A stretch of DNA of 5,855 nucleotides from Planococcaceae bacterium UBA3378 (GCA_002359075.1 DEQA01000088.1:1-5855), one strand, 5' to 3'; shown: positions 1 to 5,405, numbered from the stretch's first letter. Program-made: numbers and translations. Notes: generated by a model not told the origin, from the sequence alone.

Positions 1-37
1 ACTTACTTATGATATGGTACACCACAACATACCTAAA
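1..37 (-). repeat. Degenerate hairpin repeat, copy A
   Basis: This copy matches 1341-1378 in the same orientation: 26 of 33 positions are identical without gaps, then a shared TAAA after a one-base offset. Read as minus-strand RNA it can fold GGTATG (33-28) against CATATC (16-11) around an 11-nt loop, followed by ATAAGTAAGT. It starts 32 nt past the stop of the anti-sigma gene. There is no U-run after the stem inside the window, so it is not a plain intrinsic terminator. It may continue beyond the left edge. Confidence 0.5.
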
Positions 38-68
38 TGAGATTAGTGTGGTTTTATTTAGTTACTCT

Positions 69-722
69 CTACCTCTCCCAAATTAATGTCATCTGTTGCA
101 GAAGTTCTTCCCATGTCTGCTCTTTTTTATTTATTTTTTCTAAATTAAACTCCCCATAATATACAGCATCAACATTTTGGCTATCTGGCAATGTAAATTG
201 TTCAGAACTGATTCTATTATAATTTCGCAAATTATTTCTTGTAGGAGAATTCGCAATTGTTTCATCATAATATATAAGGCTTATATTTTTCATTTCTCCA
301 TCTATTTCAACTTCTAAAGGGTGTGTCATATGTGTTCCAGCATGACTTTCTCCAAAATAATTTGAAACAAGTGTACCATCTTCCATTTCTTCAATTACAA
401 ATAAATCTGCTGTATAAGGAATTGGCTTTGCATAATAAAATATAAATGAATATAGTGCAACTCCTAATAAGCTGGTCATTAAAACAGACCCAAAAATAAG
501 TAGCCATTTTTTCCGATTCCATCGTTTATTAAGCTGGCTAAACAAAGTCGCTTTATTTTCAATTGGTACATAAAGTGTTTCCTTCATTTGCTCATATTCA
601 TTTTTACAACTCTCACACGTTAGTAAATGCTCATTAACTAATAATTTTGTGTCATCACTTACTACCTCATCTACATAAATTGGCAGCAGATCTTGAATAA
701 CTGAACATTTAATTTCCTTCAT
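69..722 (-). CDS. Membrane anti-sigma factor with N-terminal zinc-binding (ZAS/zf-HC2) domain
   Basis: This 217-residue protein is the likely regulator of the ECF sigma factor encoded just upstream. Residues 1-45 form an anti-sigma zinc-finger domain with the HxxxCxxC signature (H32, C36, C39) and a further cysteine at C6. Such domains clamp the sigma factor on the cytoplasmic face. One hydrophobic segment, about residues 73-97 after a basic RWNRKK stretch, is the only membrane span. Residues 100-217 would then lie outside the cell and act as sensor; I do not recognise that domain. The ATG overlaps the 3' end of the sigma gene by 14 nt, and GGAGG at 732-736 lies 9 nt upstream of it, so the two are translationally coupled. 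The stop is TAG. The signal sensed is unknown. The family call is strong; no specific Rsi name can be assigned. Confidence 0.88.
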   Translation of the reverse strand: MKEIKCSVIQDLLPIYVDEVVSDDTKLLVNEHLLTCESCKNEYEQMKETLYVPIENKATLFSQLNKRWNRKKWLLIFGSVLMTSLLGVALYSFIFYYAKPIPYTADLFVIEEMEDGTLVSNYFGESHAGTHMTHPLEVEIDGEMKNISLIYYDETIANSPTRNNLRNYNRISSEQFTLPDSQNVDAVYYGEFNLEKINKKEQTWEELLQQMTLIWER

Positions 723-1200
723 CTTGTTTCGCCTCCATAAACGCTTTTATTTTCTTTTTGGCACGATAATACGTTACTCTAGCCCAGCCATCACTTTTTC
801 CAAATATATGCCCAATTGCCTCAAAAGAAAGTTCACCAAATGTTCGAAGGGAGAAAACTTCTTTATATGGTTCTTCCATGGCGTGTAAAAATCTATGAAT
901 CATCAGCACTCGTTCTTCATTCATTAAATAATCTACAAATTGGACATCCTTTTGCGCTGAATTTTCTTCCATATTTATCTCGCGTTGTTGCTTTTTATAT
1001 TGCGTAAAATATGTATTTTTAGCGATTGTGAAAAGCCAAGCCCTTACATCTTTTTTGCCATCGAATTGATGAATCGATTTCAAGGCCTTAAAAAAGGTCT
1101 CTTGTGTAATTTCTTCTGCTATATCCTTGTCAGATACTAAAGATTTTGTGTATAAGTAAACATCCTGAAAATACGCTTTATAAATTTCCTCAAAGTTCAC
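709..1200 (-). CDS. ECF-family RNA polymerase sigma factor
   Basis: This 163-residue protein has the normal size for an ECF (group 4) sigma factor, which directs RNA polymerase to stress promoters when released by its anti-sigma partner. Residues about 5-73 are sigma region 2: a DIAEEITQETFFKAL helix (26-40), then RAWLFTIAKN (53-62), the part that melts and reads the -10. Residues about 97-152 are region 4, the helix-turn-helix that reads the -35 (ELSFEAIGHIFGKSDGWARV, 123-142). There is no region 1.1 or 3, as expected. The start is GTG at 1200, chosen because AAGGAGG lies 7 nt upstream. The anti-sigma gene follows with a 14-nt overlap. The pair resembles Bacillus SigX/SigM/YlaC-type systems in layout, but I cannot assign it to one of them. 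Base composition is AT-rich, unlike the helicase unit. Confidence 0.9.
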   Translation of the reverse strand: MNFEEIYKAYFQDVYLYTKSLVSDKDIAEEITQETFFKALKSIHQFDGKKDVRAWLFTIAKNTYFTQYKKQQREINMEENSAQKDVQFVDYLMNEERVLMIHRFLHAMEEPYKEVFSLRTFGELSFEAIGHIFGKSDGWARVTYYRAKKKIKAFMEAKQDEGN

Positions 1201-1207
1201 TTTCTCC

Positions 1208-1214
1208 CCTCCTT
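1208..1214 (-). promoter_or_regulatory. Ribosome binding site of the sigma gene
   Basis: AAGGAGG reads on the minus strand 7 nt before the GTG at 1200-1198. This strong site supports GTG as the real start in place of a later ATG. Confidence 0.8.
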
Positions 1215-1221
1215 CACTTAA

Positions 1222-1249
1222 ATAACTAATGAAATAATGAAACGTTACA
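1222..1249 (-). promoter_or_regulatory. Candidate ECF-type promoter of the sigma/anti-sigma operon
   Basis: On the minus strand TGTAACGTTTCA (1249-1238) resembles the -35 element of Bacillus ECF promoters, which carry an AAC core followed by GTT/TTT. About 16-17 nt later there is only AGTTAT, not the usual CGT-containing -10, so the match is half convincing. ECF operons are often autoregulated, which fits. A sigma-A alternative, TTGAAA at 1256-1251 with a poor -10 (TATTTC), cannot be excluded. Confidence 0.35.
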
Positions 1250-1257
1250 AGATTTTC

Positions 1258-1297
1258 AAAAAAAAATAGACATATTCATTTTATCTGAATATGCCTA
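1258..1297 (-). terminator. Intrinsic terminator after the helicase gene
   Basis: Read on the minus strand, arms 1297-1286 and 1278-1267 pair over 12 positions with one G-U, around a 7-nt loop, followed at once by nine T (1266-1258). On the plus strand no T-run follows, so it works in one direction. It ends transcription from the MazG/helicase unit just before the sigma operon's own promoter region. Confidence 0.8.
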
Positions 1298-1340
1298 ACT
1301 AATGATTTAAAATATATGAGCTTGCTCAAGAATATACCGC

Positions 1341-1378
1341 ACTTACTTATGGTACGGTTCACCTATCCATACCCTAAA
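1341..1378 (-). repeat. Degenerate hairpin repeat, copy B
   Basis: This is the second copy of the element at 1-37. Minus-strand RNA would pair GGTATGG (1373-1367) with CCGTACC (1357-1351) around a 9-nt loop, followed by the same ATAAGTAAGT. It overlaps the TAG stop of the helicase gene (1376-1374). The stem differs from copy A at two positions, and both copies stay paired only if G-U is allowed on the minus strand. Confidence 0.5.
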
Positions 1379-3749
1379 CCCGCTCACTCTTCCGCGCAAA
1401 ATACCGATGCAGCCTATAATCACAAATCTCCCTCACCCAATCAAACACTGCCTGTTGCATGTCATCCTGGATATCAACAGCAAAGCCAAACTCTCCATCC
1501 ACAAATGTTGCCAGCCCCTTACTGCTTCCGCTCCATTTCGTCATCGGCATTGTCTGGATAAGCTGCACGACTTTCTTATGATCAAGGTTGATTTTGTCGA
1601 TAGCTTGTCTTGAGGGCTTGGATAGATAATCGGCGAAAACCGGTGCTACCTGCTCGGCTGTGATGGGCTTGTACCATTCGGCCGGTCCGCGCTCTAGCAT
1701 AGCGTGCAGTACTATCATCTTGTAGCTTCTTGTCATAGAAGTTTTTTCGATTTCCTGCAGCAGCGGTTCATAAGCTTCGAAAATAGCGAGTTTCCTATCT
1801 GACAGCTCCTCCGCGTCCTTCAGCATGCCGATATATGAGCCGAATTCGCGGGCGATGTTGATATCCTGAAAGCCGCTCTGTAAATACATTTCAAGATAGC
1901 TTGGACGTCTGCCGAGCTCCATTTTCAGGTCAATATATGCATCAATGATCTGCTGCTTGTAATTGCGGTTTTTCTTTGCCATTTCAGCGAGCAAATCAAT
2001 AACACTCACATCGAAATTCAGCTGGCATGCTGTTTCGGCGATTTGCTCGGAATGCGCTAATTTCTTTTTTCCCTTTTCAAGCAGCTCGGGCTTGAAGACA
2101 AGTAGTTTCCGGTCGGCGTTTCGGTAGTTTCCGATAAAGTCAATAATGACACAATGGCTTTTTCCTTCAGCAACACGCAATCCGCGCCCGATTTGCTGGG
2201 TGAAGACGGCGATGGATTCAGTCGGCCGGACAAACAGCAGTGTATCGACTGTTGGAATGTCGACTCCTTCATTAAATAAATCAATGGTAAAGATAATATC
2301 AATTTCCCCGTCAATCAATTGCTGGCGGATCGTTTTCCGCTCGGTCGGCGTGCTTTTTCCGGTAAGAACGAACGCCTTTACTCCTTTTGAGACAAAGAAT
2401 GCACATAGCTGCTCTGCCTGGCGGACTGTCGAGCAGAAGCCGATTGTTCGAGTCTGTTTCAGGCGGTGCCATTCCTCGTAGATTTTCTGCATAAATGACT
2501 CCCGTGTCTGCGCAACGGTCAGCTGCTCCTCATCATAATGAGAACCGAGCCAGCGGATACCTGAATAGTCCGTTTCATCCTTAATACCGTAGTAATGAAA
2601 CGGGCTCAGCCAGTTCCGTTTGATAGCATCGATAAAATGGATTTCGATTGCTACGTTACCGTCGCAGATGCTGAACACGTCCTTATTGTCCAGGCGGTCG
2701 GGCGTTGCCGTAATGCCGAGCAGAAATCGCGGTTGAAAGTAATCCAAAACTTTTTGGTAGCTGTTCGCTGCTGCATGGTGAAATTCGTCTATCACGATTA
2801 AATCAAAATCGGTTGGATTAAATTTTTCCAGATGATATTTCCGCGAAATCGTACTGATCGAGGCAAAAACAAAATCGCTGTCTGTATCCTTCTCAAAACG
2901 GTTGAAGAAGCCTGCTGTTTTATGCGGGTAGACAGTTGCAAATGTTTCCTTTGCCTGCTGCAGGATTTCATCACGGTGTACTACAAACAGCACACGTTTA
3001 AAGCGCTCGGCAAAAAAGGCAGCCAGATAGGTTTTACCAAGTCCTGTCGCAAGAACCGCCATCGCCTTATCATAGCCCTGCTCTAACGTCTCCTTTAATG
3101 CAGTAAGTGCCAGCTTCTGTGCCGGCCGCGGCTCCAGAATCGTCCCGGCTTCCGCAACTTCTGCCACGATTGCCGGTTCACTTTCCTGCCCGTACATCAG
3201 GCCCTGCTCTTCAGCAGCACTCCACTTTTTAGCCATTGGAACGGCTTTGTTGGCCTCTATGTAATACGCTTCATACTTGGCAATTGTCTCTGTATTAATA
3301 GGAATCGTATTTTTTCCATGGAACAGATTATGGAATTCATCCATCGCCTGTTCGAATGTCTGGGCATCCACCGTCTCCAGATTCCATTCCACCCCGGAAG
3401 TCAGGGCAGAGTTTGAAAGGTTGGATGAGCCGACAATGACATGCTGGCTGTCCTTTCCTTTAAATAAATAGGCTTTCGGATGAAAGGAGCGCCCGTACGA
3501 TTGGAACATTCTGATCTGCGCTGTCGGCAGATTTTCCACAAGCATGCGAAGTGCTTCCGGCTGTGTAATGCTTAAATAATCACCAACGAGCAGCTGGATT
3601 TCACAGCCACGCTCTTCTGCCCTTTTCAAATCCTCCAGCATCAGCTTGACACCCGACTTCATCACAAAGGCGGTAATCCAGCAAATATGTACGGCATCCT
3701 GTGAAAGCTCCTGAAGTTCATTAACTAAATTTGCTGTAATGAGCTTCAT
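1374..3749 (-). CDS. HKD (phospholipase D) nuclease / SF2 helicase fusion, SauUSI-like restriction enzyme candidate
   Basis: This 791-residue protein has three parts. Residues 1-145 are a PLD-type nuclease domain with one HKD-like motif, H90-P-K92 followed by G107-S-S-N110; a single motif implies that two chains form the active site. Residues about 205-545 are an SF2 DEAD/DEAH helicase-ATPase: Walker A TGLGKT (235-240), DEFH box (321-324), TAT (348-350), motif V NEGVDIP (493-499) and motif VI QQIGRGLR (518-525). Residues 550-791 are a mostly helical tail (GRRPSYLE 613-620, SYK 675-677) that I cannot assign. The domain order matches Staphylococcus aureus SauUSI, a type IV enzyme that cuts cytosine-methylated DNA using ATP, but SauUSI is about 950 residues with a C-terminal DUF3427. 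ATG follows the MazG-like stop directly, with a weak GAGG 8 nt upstream inside that gene. A repair role is possible; restriction is inferred. The reading frame is intact. Confidence 0.85.
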   Translation of the reverse strand: MKLITANLVNELQELSQDAVHICWITAFVMKSGVKLMLEDLKRAEERGCEIQLLVGDYLSITQPEALRMLVENLPTAQIRMFQSYGRSFHPKAYLFKGKDSQHVIVGSSNLSNSALTSGVEWNLETVDAQTFEQAMDEFHNLFHGKNTIPINTETIAKYEAYYIEANKAVPMAKKWSAAEEQGLMYGQESEPAIVAEVAEAGTILEPRPAQKLALTALKETLEQGYDKAMAVLATGLGKTYLAAFFAERFKRVLFVVHRDEILQQAKETFATVYPHKTAGFFNRFEKDTDSDFVFASISTISRKYHLEKFNPTDFDLIVIDEFHHAAANSYQKVLDYFQPRFLLGITATPDRLDNKDVFSICDGNVAIEIHFIDAIKRNWLSPFHYYGIKDETDYSGIRWLGSHYDEEQLTVAQTRESFMQKIYEEWHRLKQTRTIGFCSTVRQAEQLCAFFVSKGVKAFVLTGKSTPTERKTIRQQLIDGEIDIIFTIDLFNEGVDIPTVDTLLFVRPTESIAVFTQQIGRGLRVAEGKSHCVIIDFIGNYRNADRKLLVFKPELLEKGKKKLAHSEQIAETACQLNFDVSVIDLLAEMAKKNRNYKQQIIDAYIDLKMELGRRPSYLEMYLQSGFQDINIAREFGSYIGMLKDAEELSDRKLAIFEAYEPLLQEIEKTSMTRSYKMIVLHAMLERGPAEWYKPITAEQVAPVFADYLSKPSRQAIDKINLDHKKVVQLIQTMPMTKWSGSSKGLATFVDGEFGFAVDIQDDMQQAVFDWVREICDYRLHRYFARKSERV

Positions 3750-4076
3750 TTACTTATCCTCAACATCAATCAAATAAAGCCCCTGATCAAAACCGCCGCG
3801 CTTTTCCTTCTTTTCGACGCGGACAGCTTCCAGCTCATCAAACGATTTGCCATATACCTTCAGTGCCGCGTGCAGCAGCTCAAGCACATCGGCCATTTCC
3901 TCCAGGGCATCGATTTCGTTTGTTGTTTCGTCGAATTCTTTTACTTCCTCGTACAGCTTTTTCTTGATTTCCGTCAGATGCTCTTCCGGTGCAAGCGTTC
4001 TTGCATTGTAGCTTGAGCCGCCTGCCTCGATGATTTCAAGGATGCGGTCACGGATTAGTTTGTTATATGTAGGCAT
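3750..4076 (-). CDS. MazG-like all-alpha NTP pyrophosphohydrolase (COG4997-type)
   Basis: This 108-residue enzyme of the all-alpha NTP pyrophosphatase superfamily would split nucleoside triphosphates (or phosphoribosyl-ATP-like compounds) into monophosphate and pyrophosphate, typically as house-cleaning of damaged nucleotides. The metal-binding signature is visible as E44-x2-E47 and E60-x2-D63 on two helices. The N-terminal YNKLIRDRI (4-12) and C-terminal KRGGFDQGLYL (92-102) are typical of the COG4997 subgroup, which is often mislabelled phosphoribosyl-ATP pyrophosphohydrolase; no other histidine-pathway gene is nearby. The start at 4076 is preferred because AAGGAG lies 7 nt upstream; an in-frame ATG 30 nt earlier would fall inside the likely -10. 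It is the first gene of a two-gene unit: its TAA abuts the helicase ATG with no spacer. The true substrate is unknown. Confidence 0.85.
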   Translation of the reverse strand: MPTYNKLIRDRILEIIEAGGSSYNARTLAPEEHLTEIKKKLYEEVKEFDETTNEIDALEEMADVLELLHAALKVYGKSFDELEAVRVEKKEKRGGFDQGLYLIDVEDK

Positions 4077-4083
4077 GTAATCA

Positions 4084-4089
4084 CTCCTT
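4084..4089 (-). promoter_or_regulatory. Ribosome binding site of the MazG-like gene
   Basis: AAGGAG reads on the minus strand 7 nt before the ATG at 4076-4074. It decides for the 108-residue form over the 118-residue one. Confidence 0.8.
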
Positions 4090-4104
4090 CGTGTTAGTAA
4101 TTCC

Positions 4105-4110
4105 ATTCTA
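4105..4110 (-). promoter_or_regulatory. Candidate sigma-A -10 of the MazG/helicase operon
   Basis: TAGAAT reads on the minus strand, one base off TATAAT, about 28 nt before the ATG at 4076. The -35 is poor (CTAGCA at an 18-nt spacing). It sits between the terminator at 4135-4167 and the ribosome site, where a promoter for this unit is expected. Confidence 0.4.
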
Positions 4111-4134
4111 CTGGATGTTTTTTAGTGATGCTAG

Positions 4135-4167
4135 AAAAACATAAAACCGCTCTCCCACAAAGAGCGG
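4135..4167 (-). terminator. Intrinsic terminator upstream of the MazG-like gene
   Basis: On the minus strand CCGCTCT (4167-4161) pairs perfectly with AGAGCGG (4153-4147) across a 7-nt loop, followed by TTTTATGTTTTT. No T-run follows on the plus strand. It lies about 65 nt past the stop of the phosphotransferase relic, so it is probably that gene's surviving terminator, and it now insulates the MazG/helicase operon. Confidence 0.75.
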
Positions 4168-4231
4168 CCATTCATCAGCATGACATTGTTTCCATCTTCA
4201 GCGGCGCCTTGTCCGGTAACCTGTTGCCCCT

Positions 4232-4426
4232 TTAAATCGAAAGAAGCGAATGATTTCGCTCGATCCTCATTCTAAAATGGTTCATAATTCTTATCTGCTC
4301 TTCCGTTAGTTTTTCTTTATTCCAGTACATGTGCATTAAGCTGTATTCGAATATTTCTTTTAATTTTATAAATAAGGGGAGTTTGTCTAACATATCTGAA
4401 GATAGCTCGAGAGGCTGGTATAAACA
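4232..4426 (-). pseudogene. C-terminal relic of an aminoglycoside-phosphotransferase-like (APH/choline kinase family) gene
   Basis: Reading the minus strand to the TAA at 4234-4232 gives about 63 residues that resemble the last helices of APH-family kinases: LPLFIKLKEIFEY, then MYWNKEKLTEEQ, then FRMRIE. This compares with the family pattern LPLFL-LRE---Y ... WD---L-EEQ ... R-RIE near the C-terminus. The catalytic loop (HGD-x4-N) and the DxD metal site should lie some 100 residues upstream and are absent. Beyond about 4426 the frame no longer looks like protein. Family members phosphorylate small molecules or proteins using ATP. This copy is truncated and cannot be active. A terminator follows at 4135-4167, as expected for a former gene end. 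The family call comes from memory of the pattern, not from a search. Confidence 0.5.
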
Positions 4427-4583
4427 GATAATAATGCGGCTTGAAAATAATGAAGAAACAGGGCATATAAACGAGGAAGTAAGAAATGTTAAGCTTGCGA
4501 AGAAATACAATTAAAATAGGGAAATAGTTTAGTTGAAGAAGATTTTCATTCGAACTTATATAAACGGAAGGGTATGTTTTAAC
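4427..4583 (+). other. Gene-poor stretch with coding-like scraps on the plus strand
   Basis: There is no intact gene here. Two short plus-strand frames read like protein rather than noise: 4434-4514 (26 residues from ATG, rich in Glu, Asn and Lys, ending LAKKYN-stop) and, one frame over, 4520-4582 (20 residues ending YKRKGMF-stop). Neither has a ribosome site. They could be two pieces of one decayed gene or chance AT-rich frames. I do not recognise the sequence. Confidence 0.2.
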
Positions 4584-4890
4584 CTAGGATAGCGCTTTTT
4601 TAAGCTCAATCAGTAGATTAGCCTCGAATAGCTTGCTGACTTACAAAGCCGTACTTTTACCAGTTTTAATTTTCCCTCTGTAGTTATCTCATATTCTGAA
4701 ATATCTCCGTATAAAGAAACATGCTCTACTTTTTAAACACCCCAATCTGTAACAACTCATAATACGCGCATTCGCTATCTTTTTCTCTTTTCAAGGAAGT
4801 TGATTTCGTCCTCCTACTAATGGTATTATTTTCTTGTATAAACAACGTGAATACTCTCTCTTTTATAGGTAAAACCCCTATGCCCTGCAT
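4584..4890 (-). pseudogene. Frameshifted relic of an unrecognised gene
   Basis: Three minus-strand segments in successive frames join into one plausible protein. Segment 1 runs from ATG at 4890 to a stop at 4728-4726 (54 residues, MQGIGVLPIKERVF to YYELLQIGVFKK). Segment 2 continues at 4729 in another frame with VEHVSLYGDISEYEITTEGK and more, open to a stop at 4612-4610. Segment 3 ends at TAG 4586-4584 with VSKLFEANLLIELKKALS. The first break is in an A5 run (4734-4730) and is repaired by one added A; the second lies around 4640-4660. The YEITTEGK stretch recalls the wing of winged-helix proteins, but I do not know the family. There is no ribosome site before 4890, although the frame stays open to 4905, so the N-terminus may also be lost. 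Each piece is below 60 residues, so routine gene calling would miss it. Confidence 0.5.
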
Positions 4891-4907
4891 GCCATAGCGG
4901 GATTTTT
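4875..4907 (+). terminator. Possible plus-strand hairpin terminator
   Basis: CCC-CTATG (4875-4882) pairs with CATAG-C-GGG (4893-4901), 8 pairs with one bulged C, around a 10-nt loop and followed by ATTTTT. No intact plus-strand gene lies upstream, and the left relic's first codons overlap it, so it may be chance. Confidence 0.25.
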
Positions 4908-5030
4908 AGTATATTTTTCTTTCCACGAACAAAATGCTTATTAATCCAGTATATCAAGCTAAGAAAGAGCATGTTTTTCGCTCCGCTCCAAACCTAAAAA
5001 TCTTATTTTCCCATGCCAACTAAAAAAAAC

Positions 5031-5035
5031 GGAGG
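5031..5035 (+). promoter_or_regulatory. Ribosome binding site of the 120-residue protein gene
   Basis: GGAGG lies 7 nt before the ATG at 5043. It decides against the in-frame ATG at 5013, which would place this site inside the coding sequence and has no such site of its own. Confidence 0.8.
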
Positions 5036-5042
5036 AAATGTG

Positions 5043-5405
5043 ATGAATTTTACTTTTTCTGAAAAATATCAATCTTATGTTAGCGACGGAACAATACAGT
5101 TTCGTATACCAAAAGATTTATTTCACGCACAATTTATCGAACGAGCAGAGATCATCGCTCAATCATATGAGCAAAAATTAAATGAATTGGCAGCGTTCTG
5201 CCTCGCAGACCCTGGCTTTTCTAGATGTTACCCAGAACAAACAGTACGCTCAATAAGCGAGCAGCTGGGAAAACCTATTGTCAAAATCGACCAAGCAGGT
5301 GGTGTGCTGACTTATACACAACACACCCTCGATATGGATCACATTATAGATATTGAATTTGTTGGAGCATTGGAAAGTTTTTTTTCTGTCTTTATTGACG
5401 GTTAA
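5043..5405 (+). CDS. Small acidic protein of unknown function (possibly immunity-like)
   Basis: This complete reading frame of 120 residues runs from ATG behind a good GGAGG to TAA. It has no signal peptide or membrane segment, so it should be cytoplasmic. It is acidic: about 17 Asp/Glu against 9 Lys/Arg. The middle is helical (FIERAEIIAQSYEQKLNELA, 31-50). The end looks like beta strands, DMDHIIDIEF (97-106) and FSVFIDG (114-120), a shape seen in small DUF2004-like or toxin-immunity proteins. I do not recognise the family firmly, and no toxin gene is beside it, so any immunity role is a guess. No clear promoter is visible in the 130 bases upstream. It is the only intact plus-strand gene here and converges with the acetyltransferase gene. 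Confidence 0.7.
   Translation: MNFTFSEKYQSYVSDGTIQFRIPKDLFHAQFIERAEIIAQSYEQKLNELAAFCLADPGFSRCYPEQTVRSISEQLGKPIVKIDQAGGVLTYTQHTLDMDHIIDIEFVGALESFFSVFIDG

Noticed and set aside
816..1007. Plus-strand open frame opposite the sigma gene
   Set aside because: It is fully antisense to a well-supported sigma factor, and its translation has no family features.
1317..1330. TGAG/CTCA dyad between the terminator and repeat B, considered as an operator
   Set aside because: Four pairs with a 4-nt loop is not more than expected by chance, and there is no promoter next to it.
1316..3471. Several open frames of 60-110 codons overlapping the helicase gene on both strands
   Set aside because: They are shadows of the intact 791-codon gene; none has a ribosome site or recognisable domain.
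4077..4106. Ten-residue N-terminal extension of the MazG-like protein from an upstream ATG
   Set aside because: It has no ribosome site of its own, it would begin inside the likely -10, and the family's typical start lies at 4076 behind AAGGAG.
4168..4231. GC-rich segment on the minus strand considered as a riboswitch or small coding tail
   Set aside because: It does not match any riboswitch consensus I know, and the short frames (for example ending MSC at a double TGA) have no start or ribosome site. It reads best as the 3' untranslated part of the relic.
4329..4514. A 61-codon plus-strand frame
   Set aside because: Its first half is antisense to the phosphotransferase relic and has no ribosome site; only its last 26 codons look coding-like, and these are covered by the 4427-4583 entry.
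4955..4990. GAGC/GCTC hairpin with a T-rich run on the minus strand
   Set aside because: Only four to five pairs and a broken T-run, with no gene ending just upstream.
4901..5002. Perfect 9-bp inverted repeat (GATTTTTAG / CTAAAAATC) 84 bases apart, considered as a MITE
   Set aside because: The arms are AT-rich and short, there is no flanking target duplication, and one arm overlaps the relic gene's edge, so chance is likely.
5013..5042. Earlier ATG for the 120-residue protein
   Set aside because: The extension is Lys/Asn/Gly-rich, the GGAGG at 5031 would lie within it, and no ribosome site precedes it.
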